Assembly (NCBI RefSeq): GCF_022548875.1
Contig: NZ_JAKZEW010000003.1
Span: forward strand, 79,112-143,111
Direction: 5' to 3'
Length of the DNA stretch: 64,000 nucleotides
From: Glycomyces sp. L485
GTDB lineage: Bacteria > Actinomycetota > Actinomycetes > Mycobacteriales > Micromonosporaceae
In this document: positions 1-7,010 of the stretch, one piece after another
Position numbering within the stretch: the first letter of the stretch is position 1
Layout: every line of letters starts with the position of its first letter
Notes under the pieces: model-generated
Told to the model about the DNA's origin: nothing
What the model saw: only the letters and a program-made list of their open reading frames with translations
The model's database searches: none
Translations under genes and position numbers: made by a program

Positions 1-27
1 TTTTTAATGATACGGCGACCACCGAGA
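1..27. other. Illumina P5 adapter read-through at contig end
   Basis: Positions 6-27 match the first 22 bases of the Illumina P5 flow-cell oligonucleotide, and positions 1-5 are five Ts, which is how that oligo is tethered on the flow cell. The match ends at base 28. The boundary with real DNA is blurred because the native sequence, coding on the minus strand, shares a few bases with the adapter. This is a technical artefact and marks a contig end. Confidence 0.9.
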
Positions 28-1675
28 ACGGGTAGTAGTTGTTGATCTCCTTCCACGGCACGTGGTCGCCGGAGTCCACGTGGACGTGCTCGAACAGCTG
101 CGAGTCGGGGTTCCACAGCACGTCGGTGAGGGCGTCTTGGATATTGCCCGCGATGTCGCGCATCTCGTCGGCCTTGGCGCTCTCGCCGAGCAGTTCGTAG
201 GCCTCGGCGGCGGCGACGGCGCCCGAGTACTGGTAGGCCGATTCGGCTCGGTCGAGGTTGCCGTCCCTCCAGTGAAAGGAGACCGCGTCCGCGTCGTTGC
301 CGGTCATCGCGCCCCAGTCGTACTCGATGAGCCAGTTGTCGTTCGTGTCGAACGTCTCCAACTGGCCCTTGACGTCGCCTTCGGCGTAGCGGGCGAGGTT
401 CTCGACGATGGGAGCCTGGCCGCCGTGGACCTGGTAGCTGCGCCAGGCGGCCTCGGCGATGTACTGGGTGTAGGAGTTCGACCAGTTCTCGGGGTCGCCG
501 GGGTTGTCCATGAAGCGCCCGCCGCGCGAGCTCTCGCCGGTGGAGACCCACGGGCCGTACGAGTAGGCGGGGTCCCGGAGGTACTTGAGGTCGTCGATGA
601 ACATGGGGACCGTCAGGGCGATGGCGTTGTTGTAGCCGGTGACGCCCTCGATGGAGGTGGGGAACTGGAAGTCGTTGCCGGGGATGTCCGCGTCGATGTA
701 GTTGTAGCGCATCAGCCACCAGCGGTAGTAGATGAACTTCTTCATCTCCTCGTCCGGGACGTCGAAGTAGGGCAGGTTCTCGGCCCACCAGGCGTTGTAC
801 GTTCGGACGTGCTCGGCGAAGGCGTCCTCGGGCGCGGCGTCGCGGTAGGCGTCGTATTCCTCGGCGGACTCGGGGATCTCGTCGGCGATCATGCCGAGCT
901 GGACCTTGAAAGCGGCCGACTCGCCCGGCTGAAGGTCGAGCTCGCCGATCAGGGCACCGTCCCGCGGGGACAGGCCGGTACCGGACAGGCGCGGAAAGAC
1001 GGTGGTCAGGCGTTCGTCCCAGGAGTTCTGGACATCGAGGACGCCGGTGAGCTCGTCTCCGTCGGCCTGCCAGGCGAGGTCGGATTCGACGCGCAGCGGG
1101 AGGGCCGCGGCGTCGCCCGCGTTGGTGACGGTCACGTTGGCGACGGCGACGTTGTCATGGGTGATGAACTTGTCGACCTCGGCTGTCAGGTCGCCGCTGG
1201 TGTGGACGCTGCTCCAATGGCTGGGAGTCTGGCGGCGTTCGTCGACGACCTCGGAGAAATCGTGGTCGCCGATGGTGATGGTGAAGCCGTCGGCGTTGCT
1301 CGTGCGGTCGAAGAATGGGTCGTAGTACGCCAGCCGGCCGCCGAAGCCGATGACCTCGGGGTCGTGGACGCGCATGAGCAGGGCCCGGCCGCGGGTCATG
1401 AGCCACTGGTCCCCGGCGGGGTCATCGCCCTCGCGGGCCAGGAGGCGGTCCATCCAGAAGTCTGTGCCGTCGTCCTCGGCCGCGTACATGGCCGGCATCA
1501 TTCCGTCCACTGTGTATTCGACAGGCTCGTCGGGGACGGCGTCGCCGCCGGTGAAGACGGGGTAGCCGATGGCCTGCTGTGCCGTCGCCGGCGTCGCCGC
1601 GGCGACGAGCCCGGTGGCGAAGACGAGGGCGGCTGCGGTCGCGATGAGTCGGGTGGACGGATGACGTTGCGTCAA
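1..1675 (-). CDS. Secreted MGH1/GH63-like glycoside hydrolase, 3' end missing
   Basis: This is an open frame read leftward from a TTG at 1675 (GGAGG six bases upstream) off the contig edge; at least 550 residues are visible. The N-terminus is a signal peptide: basic start, hydrophobic core, then an Ala-rich cleavage region ending near ATPATAQQ. A beta-sandwich-like N-terminal region is followed by an alpha-toroid-type catalytic region with many aromatic/acidic stretches (KKFIYYRWWLMRYNY, LIEYDWGAMTGNDADAVSFH, WKEINNYYPFSV), as in MGH1-like/GH63-like six-hairpin hydrolases. It probably cleaves an extracellular oligosaccharide; the substrate cannot be told. The gene faces a dead LacI-type regulator. 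The last few codons toward base 1 are adapter sequence, not gene. The family call is from pattern memory and the exact GH number is uncertain. Confidence 0.75.
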   Translation of the reverse strand, partial: MTQRHPSTRLIATAAALVFATGLVAAATPATAQQAIGYPVFTGGDAVPDEPVEYTVDGMMPAMYAAEDDGTDFWMDRLLAREGDDPAGDQWLMTRGRALLMRVHDPEVIGFGGRLAYYDPFFDRTSNADGFTITIGDHDFSEVVDERRQTPSHWSSVHTSGDLTAEVDKFITHDNVAVANVTVTNAGDAAALPLRVESDLAWQADGDELTGVLDVQNSWDERLTTVFPRLSGTGLSPRDGALIGELDLQPGESAAFKVQLGMIADEIPESAEEYDAYRDAAPEDAFAEHVRTYNAWWAENLPYFDVPDEEMKKFIYYRWWLMRYNYIDADIPGNDFQFPTSIEGVTGYNNAIALTVPMFIDDLKYLRDPAYSYGPWVSTGESSRGGRFMDNPGDPENWSNSYTQYIAEAAWRSYQVHGGQAPIVENLARYAEGDVKGQLETFDTNDNWLIEYDWGAMTGNDADAVSFHWRDGNLDRAESAYQYSGAVAAAEAYELLGESAKADEMRDIAGNIQDALTDVLWNPDSQLFEHVHVDSGDHVPWKEINNYYPFSVVAVSLK

Positions 1676-1716
1676 TGCGTGCCTCCGTGATGTCGGATGG
1701 TAGGTCGGGTGGGGCC

Positions 1717-1727
1717 GAAAGAGTTTC
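1717..1727. promoter_or_regulatory. Possible LacI-type operator before the glycoside hydrolase
   Basis: GAAAGAGTTTC is a perfect 4+4 inverted repeat with a 3-base centre, about 42 bases upstream of the TTG start of the glycoside hydrolase. Bases around 1740-1790 are unusually AT-rich and probably hold the promoter. The adjacent regulator is a LacI-family pseudogene, so the site may now be an orphan. Short and statistically weak. Confidence 0.3.
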
Positions 1728-1919
1728 AGATCTGCGGCTGATGAAATATTATGACCCTTTAGAGACCATTGTCAATGCATCACTATGTATGTATCTGTTC
1801 CGTCACCGATAGGCAAATTTGTCCGCCGAGACACCGGTCGGCAGATTTTCCACCGGTCGACTGGAGGCGACACCTCGGCGCGGCACAGCTGGCACCGGCA
1901 AGGACGCGAGGAAGACGCG

Positions 1920-2345
1920 ATGGCCAGACCGGACGGTTCGCGCAGCGACCGCACCGCGACGCTGTCCGATGTGGCGAAACCGCGTGACCGGCGCGATGGC
2001 CGTGCTGGAGGAGGCCGACTCGGAGCCGGTCGGCCACACCTCGACGGGGGGAATCCTCCTGGACCGCCACTGCGAGATCAACGCCGTGCTGTGCGGCGGC
2101 GACCAAGTGGCCCGGGGCTCGACACCCTGCGGGAGCGCGGCAGGTCAGTGACCGAAGACGTCGCCGTGATGGGCTGGGAGGCGTCGCCACCGGTTCGCGC
2201 CCCGAGTTGACCAGCATGGACATGAAACTCGAGGAGCTCGGCAGGCCCGCCGTCAGGGCGCTGTTCGACGCGATCGACGACGAGCGCGATCGGGGCGTGC
2301 AGACCATGCCGTGCCGGGTCGCCATCCGGGGTTCGACCGCTCCGT
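1920..2345 (+). pseudogene. Decayed LacI-family transcriptional regulator
   Basis: Pieces of a LacI-type repressor lie in three frames. An ATG at 1920 with a good ribosome site opens MARPDGSRSDRTATLSDVA, the start of the usual N-terminal helix-turn-helix, which then stops matching. From about 1990, in another frame, comes LLDRHCEINAVLCGGDQVA, the effector-domain motif. Back in the first frame is LRERGRSVTEDVAVMGW. In a third frame from 2207 is the C-terminal signature MKLEELGRPAVRALFDAID...MPCRVAIRGSTA. A functional protein is about 340 residues; only about 140 codons remain, so most of the DNA-binding and ligand domain is deleted and at least two frameshifts follow. It lies divergent from the glycoside hydrolase, the usual place for its regulator. 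Confidence 0.8.
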
Positions 2346-2370
2346 TGCGCTCACCGGCGTTCCCGACCGA

Positions 2371-2946
2371 TCAGGGCCCCACGGCCACATGGCAGTCGAC
2401 CACATGGTCGTCGACCATGCCGATGGCCTGCATCATCGCGTAGGCCGTCGTGGGCCCCACGAATGTGAAGCCGCGCCGCTTCAGCTCTTTCGACAGGGCC
2501 GTCGACTCCGGGGTCACCGCCGGGATCTCGCCCGTCGTCTTCGGTCGTTCGCGCCCGGCGGGCGCGAACGACCAGATCAGCTCCGTCAGACCGCCGTCGA
2601 GCGCCTGCGCCGCCCGGGCGTTGGCGATCGTCGCGAGGATCTTCGCGCGGTTTCGGATGATGCCGGCGTCGCCGAGCAGCCGCCCCACATCGTCGTCGCC
2701 GTAGGCCGCCACCTCGTCGATCCGGAAGCCGTCGAACGCGGCGCGGAACGAGACCCTGCGCCGCAAGATCGTGAGCCAGGACAGCCCCGACTGGAACGCC
2801 TCCAGACTGATCCGCTCGAACAGCTCGTCGTCGCCGCGCAGGGGCCTGCCCCACTCGCCGTCGTGGTACTCGCGGTAGAGCTCCGGTTCGGCACCCCACG
2901 AGCAGCGCGCCAAGCCGTCCTCCCCGACGATCACACTCTCTGCCAC
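2371..2946 (-). CDS. tag: DNA-3-methyladenine glycosylase I
   Basis: This base-excision repair enzyme removes 3-methyladenine from alkylated DNA in the cytoplasm. The 191-residue product has the usual family length. The zinc-snap residues are all present with family spacing: Cys15 and His28 at the N-terminus, His181 and Cys185 at the C-terminus. The motif ISLEAFQSGLSW carries the conserved Glu and the aromatic base-binding surface. The GTG start is preceded by GAAGGAG at good spacing. It stands alone, convergent to the LacI remnant and divergent from the P450 gene. Confidence 0.95.
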   Translation of the reverse strand: MAESVIVGEDGLARCSWGAEPELYREYHDGEWGRPLRGDDELFERISLEAFQSGLSWLTILRRRVSFRAAFDGFRIDEVAAYGDDDVGRLLGDAGIIRNRAKILATIANARAAQALDGGLTELIWSFAPAGRERPKTTGEIPAVTPESTALSKELKRRGFTFVGPTTAYAMMQAIGMVDDHVVDCHVAVGP

Positions 2947-3152
2947 ATCCGTCTCCTTCCAGCAGATCCGAGCATAGGTCCGGCCCCTGACGCTTCCGGA
3001 CGCCGACCGTCCTCATGGTTGCGCGACCCGCGCGACAGTGGTTACGATTCGAACACATTCGGCGAACCCCAACCGCCGATGAGCTCTGGCCAAGTTGATC
3101 CCCACCGGCAGCTCACGTCGACGAGGACCAAAGCAATCCTTTGAGGTGACAT

Positions 3153-4457
3153 ATGAATACGAGCACGTCGATCCCGATCCTCTCGGGAGCCCGCCCGCTG
3201 GTCGGGCACGCAGTCGAGCTCACGCGCGATCCGCTCGGGCTCTTCAGGCGCGGTCATCGCGAGCACGGCTCCATGTTCCGGCTCCGGCTGCCGATGAAGG
3301 ACACCGTGGTCCTGCTCGGCAGCGAGCACAACGATCTCACCTTCGCCGAGACCGACCGCAAGCTGTCGATCCGCACCGCCTACCCCTTCTTCCTGCGGAT
3401 GTTCAGTCCCGACTTCTACTTCTTCGCACCCTACGACGAGTACAAGCGCCAGCGCCAGGTCGTGCTGCCCCGCTTCCAGGGACGCCAGCTCGACACCTAC
3501 GTCGAGGTCATGGAGAACGAGGCGAAGTCGTTCAAGGACGGGCTCGGCGACTCTGGCGTGTTCACGATCCCCGACGATTTCGGACCCCTGATCATGCGCG
3601 TCGCGGCGCACGCGTTCCTCGGGGAGCGCTTCGCCCACACCACGACCGACTGGTTCGCGGAGTTCCGCCGGTTCTCCGAGGGCGCCGACTTCGTCACCCC
3701 CGGCTGGCTGCCGGCGCCCCACCTGCTGCGCAGCCGCGCCGCAGGGCGCCGCATCCGCGAGCGGCTCCAGGACATCGTCGACCGGCGCCGCGAAGAGCCC
3801 GGCGACGGCGAGGACTTCCTGGACTCCTTCGTCAAGGCCGAATACGACGACGGATCGCCGGTGCCCGACGACATCCTCATCCACCTGATCATCATGCTGG
3901 TGTGGGCAGGGCACGAGACCACCACCGGGCAGATCGCATGGGGCCTGATCGACCTGCTGCGGCATCCCGCCGAGCTCGAGAGAGTGCGCGCGGAGCTCAG
4001 CCACCTCCCGGAGGTCATGAACGCCAAGGACGTCAGGCGGCTGGCGCATCTGGACCGCTGCCTGCACGAGTCCGAACGGCTCCACCCGGTAGCGCCGATG
4101 ACGGTCCGCAGCGCCGTCGAGCCGATGGAGGTCGACGGGCACGAGATTCCGGCCGGGTCGATGGTCATGCTCTCCCCTGCGATGACGCACCGGCTCCCAG
4201 AGGAGTTCCCCGAGCCGGACGCCTACAGGCCCGACCGCTACGTCGACGAGCCCGACCAGTTGCGGCGACTCATCGGCTTCGGCGGCGGCCTCCACCGGTG
4301 TCTGGGCATGCGGTTCGCCTACCTCGAGATGACGGTGGTGCTGGCGCGGCTGCTCCAGGACTACGACTTCGAGCTGCTCGCTCCGGACCCGCAGCCCGTC
4401 ACCGGCCAGGGCGCCAAGTGGCCGGAGCCGACGAAGGTGGCCTACCTGCGGCGCTGA
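3153..4457 (+). CDS. Cytochrome P450
   Basis: This is a haem-thiolate monooxygenase of 434 residues. The I-helix oxygen-activation motif AGHETTTGQ is near residue 250, the K-helix ExxR (ESERLHP) near 306, and the haem-binding loop FGGGLHRCLG near 376, with Cys383 as the haem ligand. The start has a GAGGTGA ribosome site. No membrane anchor is seen, so it is soluble and needs external ferredoxin/reductase partners; none is encoded nearby. An SAM methyltransferase follows on the same strand 85 bases later, so the two may act on one substrate. The substrate cannot be inferred. Several internal motifs are of the class that oxidises lipophilic small molecules, but this is not decisive. Confidence 0.95.
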   Translation: MNTSTSIPILSGARPLVGHAVELTRDPLGLFRRGHREHGSMFRLRLPMKDTVVLLGSEHNDLTFAETDRKLSIRTAYPFFLRMFSPDFYFFAPYDEYKRQRQVVLPRFQGRQLDTYVEVMENEAKSFKDGLGDSGVFTIPDDFGPLIMRVAAHAFLGERFAHTTTDWFAEFRRFSEGADFVTPGWLPAPHLLRSRAAGRRIRERLQDIVDRRREEPGDGEDFLDSFVKAEYDDGSPVPDDILIHLIIMLVWAGHETTTGQIAWGLIDLLRHPAELERVRAELSHLPEVMNAKDVRRLAHLDRCLHESERLHPVAPMTVRSAVEPMEVDGHEIPAGSMVMLSPAMTHRLPEEFPEPDAYRPDRYVDEPDQLRRLIGFGGGLHRCLGMRFAYLEMTVVLARLLQDYDFELLAPDPQPVTGQGAKWPEPTKVAYLRR

Positions 4458-4506
4458 GGAAGGTGCCGATCCGAAGGAAGGACGCGGGAATCGCCGCGTA
4501 AATCGG

Positions 4507-4536
4507 TTGTCACGGTGGCAGCTGTCGGTCCACGAT
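4507..4536 (+). promoter_or_regulatory. Candidate leaderless promoter for the methyltransferase
   Basis: TTGTCA (4507-4512), an 18-base spacer and CACGAT (4531-4536) are followed after six bases by the ATG at 4543. No Shine-Dalgarno is visible. The -10 deviates from TANNNT in its first base. Confidence 0.4.
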
Positions 4537-4542
4537 CACGAC

Positions 4543-5379
4543 ATGACTGCCTCCCGAGAGCAATGGGCCGAGTGGATCGATACGAACCGAACGATGTGGG
4601 ACGAGCGCGTGCCGATCCACGCGGCCAGCGAATTCTACGACCAGGACGCGTTTCGCAACGGCCGGGACGAGATCAGGGACTTCGAGGCCGCCGAGGTCGG
4701 CGACGTCAGCGGCAAGCGCCTGTTGCACCTGCAATGCCACATGGGGCAGGACACGCTGTCGTGGTCGAGGCGCGGCGCCGCGAAGGTGGTCGGCCTCGAC
4801 TTCTCCGAGCCCGCGGTAGAGGTGGCACGCGGGCTCGCGGCCGAGATCGGCCTCGGGCCCGACCGCGCCGAGTTCGTGGTGGCGGACGTGTACGAGGCGG
4901 CCTCGGCCGTTCCCGACGAGGACTACGACATCGTTTACACCGGCATCGGCGCACTGGACTGGCTCCCCGACATCCGGCGCTGGGCCGAAACGGCCGCGCA
5001 GCTGGTCGCGCCGGGCGGGTTCCTGTACGTCTCGGAGTTCCACCCGTTCACGCATGTGCTCGGCTGGGCCGGCGGCACCGTCGTCGAGAACGACTACTTC
5101 AACCGGGACGCGCAAATCGGCGACAGTCCCGGGACCTATACCGACTTCGAGGCGCCGACCGTCAACAATCGCAGTTTCGAGCGGGAACACACGCTCGGCG
5201 ACATCGTCACCGCGATCGCGGCCGCCGGGCTGCGGATCGACTTCCTCCACGAGTTCGACATGACGCTGTTCCAGCGGTATCAGGAGCTCGTACGACACGA
5301 CGACGGCTACTTCAGAGCGAAGGAGGGGCAGCCGCGGTTGCCGCTCATGTTCTCGCTCAAGGCGTCCCAGCCGTGCTGA
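4543..5379 (+). CDS. Class I SAM-dependent methyltransferase
   Basis: This is a 278-residue Rossmann-fold methyltransferase. Motif I reads LLHLQCHMGQDT around residue 57, a variant of the SAM-binding loop in which Gly-x-Gly is replaced by Cys-His-x-Gly. It is followed by VVGLDFSEPAVEVAR, with the acidic residue that binds the ribose, and by YDIVYTGIGALDWLPD (motif IV). The C-terminal half carries aromatic residues typical of small-molecule methyltransferases. I use ATG 4543 rather than the upstream in-frame TTG at 4507, since the upstream residues look non-coding. The gene follows the P450 and could methylate its product, but a shared pathway is only inferred. Confidence 0.88.
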   Translation: MTASREQWAEWIDTNRTMWDERVPIHAASEFYDQDAFRNGRDEIRDFEAAEVGDVSGKRLLHLQCHMGQDTLSWSRRGAAKVVGLDFSEPAVEVARGLAAEIGLGPDRAEFVVADVYEAASAVPDEDYDIVYTGIGALDWLPDIRRWAETAAQLVAPGGFLYVSEFHPFTHVLGWAGGTVVENDYFNRDAQIGDSPGTYTDFEAPTVNNRSFEREHTLGDIVTAIAAAGLRIDFLHEFDMTLFQRYQELVRHDDGYFRAKEGQPRLPLMFSLKASQPC

Positions 5380-5537
5380 CCGGTCTCAGTGGAGAACGAC
5401 CACGCCTGTGTCCCCGAGCAGTGGGAGTGACCGGCGGTTGCCGGACTTGATCGGCTCGGCCGACTCCGGATCCGGGTGGACGACATGCAGCGCGGTCTAA
5501 TCGTCTTCCGCCCCATTCTCATCGGTCGCGACGTACG

Positions 5538-5999
5538 TCAGTCTTCGAAGCTGAGGACGGGCACGTCGTACAGGGCGTGGTTCTTGACGCGTCGGGCCTG
5601 CGGGGCGGTCACCTCGACGATGATCATCTCGGTGAGGAACTGCACGGTGGCGCCGAGCAGGTGACTCGTGTATCCGACGGCACCGTGCTGTCTGGTGCCG
5701 ACGCTGAGGTGGATGTGTGGCCAGACTGCCTGTGAGGACTCGTCCCAGGCGATGCTTCCCGCGCCGACCGCTTCGAGATTGGTGAGGTGTACGGCCGACC
5801 ACACGGGGGCGGCGGGGTCCTCGGGCTTCTCGCAGGTGCCCGCGAGCTCGGCCTCCGAGAGGCCGGCCAAGAACAGCGGAATGTATCCCTGGCGGATGCC
5901 GGCCTCCTCACAGGCCGATCGCAGGGCCTTGAAGAAGTCCTCGCCATGCTCGAAGGTGACGGCGAGGGTTCTGCCGATGTCCAGGGGTTCGAGCTTCAA
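5538..5999 (-). CDS. PCC/DUF296 domain protein (PPC-like DNA-binding fold)
   Basis: This 153-residue protein is almost entirely one PCC (DUF296, plants-and-prokaryotes-conserved) domain: GRTLAVTFEHGEDFF, then IRQGYIPLFLAGLSEAELAG, VWSAVHLTNLEAVGAGS, and the hallmark PHIHLSVGTRQHGAVGYTSH. These proteins form trimers; the His cluster may bind metal. Bacterial members have no agreed function. I choose a TTG start at 5999 because AAGGGAG stands at ideal spacing and the protein then has the normal family length. The frame stays open to 6161, but that extension does not resemble the family. It is convergent with the methyltransferase across about 160 bases that hold nothing recognisable. Confidence 0.85.
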   Translation of the reverse strand: MKLEPLDIGRTLAVTFEHGEDFFKALRSACEEAGIRQGYIPLFLAGLSEAELAGTCEKPEDPAAPVWSAVHLTNLEAVGAGSIAWDESSQAVWPHIHLSVGTRQHGAVGYTSHLLGATVQFLTEMIIVEVTAPQARRVKNHALYDVPVLSFED

Positions 6000-6230
6000 T
6001 GGACGCTCCCTTCCGGCTGGGAGGGCGCGAACCGGATCCGGGCACGCCTCGTCCCGAACGGTGGGGACCCGTGCACTTGCCCGGCTGTCGACCACCGCAT
6101 GCCGGTACTCGTAATTCGGTGTCGCCCAAGCATACTTCACCGTCACCGACGGTGAATCCACTCAGGATTCAACTGATGGGGGACCAGCGCCGGTCCGGGT
6201 CGATCAGTTGTTGGAGCAGCTCGTCCCGGG

Positions 6231-6500
6231 AGTGACAAGGGCGCGCTCGACGCGGCCGGATCCAGGCGCTCTCCGGGGCCACCGATGGCGGCGCTGCGCC
6301 GAGGCCGCACGAGCTTCGTGATCGCCTGTCGCCTCTCGACGATCCGGGACGCCGACGTCATCGTCGTCATCGAGCACGGCCAGGTGGTGGAGCAGGGCGG
6401 CCAGGGGGAACCACTGAGGCCGGAGGCCGCCTGTACGCCGCCCAGTTCGCCGAGCCGGCAGTCGAGGAGCGGGAAGGGGCCCCGCCGGTTGGACAAGACC
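6231..6500 (+). pseudogene. Remnant of the C-terminus of an ABC exporter
   Basis: The translation [19 protein letters not shown] followed by [19 protein letters not shown] is the end of the ATP-binding domain of a type I ABC exporter, including the H-loop region. The switch His of the usual AHRLSTI has become Cys (ACRLST). A frameshift near 6420 moves the tail ([16 protein letters not shown]) into another frame. Walker A, signature and Walker B are all absent, and nothing upstream to 6000 resembles the membrane domain. This is a dead end-fragment of a gene or gene pair. The rest of 6000-6659 holds only the PCC gene's promoter region and the ArsR promoter. Confidence 0.75.
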
Positions 6501-6609
6501 GGCCAGATGAAACGCGCCCGAGCCGTCGAGGACGGCTCAGGCCGCGCCGCATGCTCCGCCAGGATCGTGGCCGACGCCTCATTTCATGAAGCCGCCTGAT
6601 ATCAATGAC

Positions 6610-6625
6610 TTGAAGAAGTATTCAA
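6610..6625. promoter_or_regulatory. Candidate ArsR-family operator
   Basis: TTGAAGAAGTATTCAA, an inverted repeat with six of eight pairs matching, lies in a locally AT-rich stretch 35 bases before the arsR-like start. ArsR/SmtB proteins typically bind such imperfect repeats over their own promoter. It would control both arsR and the coupled transporter. Confidence 0.4.
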
Positions 6626-6659
6626 TTAGTCAAACAAGCGATCGGGTTGGGAGACCTTC

Positions 6660-7010
6660 ATGGCGGTGCCGCTGTACCAGGCGAAGGCCGAGTTCTTCCG
6701 GATGCTGGGCCATCCGGTGCGCATCCGCGTACTCGAACTGCTCGGAGAGGGCCCCAAACCAGTCCGCGAGCTGCTCGCCGACATCGGCGTGGAGGCCTCC
6801 AGCCTGTCCCAGCAGCTCGCGGTGCTCCGCCGCGCCGGAATCGTCACCTCGGCGAGGGAGGGATCGACCGTCACCTACGCCCTCGCCGGCCCAGACGTGG
6901 CCGACCTGATGCGCGCCGCACGGCGCATCCTCACCGAGATGCTCGCCGGCCAGGCCGAACTGCTCGACGAGCTCCGCGAGACAGACACCGCCGCGGCGGC
7001 CGAAGCGTGA
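6660..7010 (+). CDS. ArsR/SmtB-family transcriptional regulator
   Basis: This small winged-helix repressor has 116 residues. The helix-turn-helix spans roughly residues 37-65 (VRELLADIGVEASSLSQQLA then VLRRAGIV), followed by a basic beta-wing (SAREGSTVTYALA). The classic metal-binding ELCVCDL cysteines are missing; there is no cysteine at all, so it is not a canonical arsenic/cadmium sensor. The start has GGGAGA upstream. Its stop overlaps the start of the SulP transporter gene (GTGA), showing translational coupling. It probably represses this two-gene operon in response to an unknown ligand or to redox/anion state. Confidence 0.9.
   Translation: MAVPLYQAKAEFFRMLGHPVRIRVLELLGEGPKPVRELLADIGVEASSLSQQLAVLRRAGIVTSAREGSTVTYALAGPDVADLMRAARRILTEMLAGQAELLDELRETDTAAAAEA

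Noticed and set aside
62-1690. Long plus-strand open frame (542 codons)
   Set aside because: It is the shadow of the minus-strand glycoside hydrolase, which has a signal peptide, ribosome site and coherent domains; the plus-strand product is low-complexity Val/Gly/Asp.
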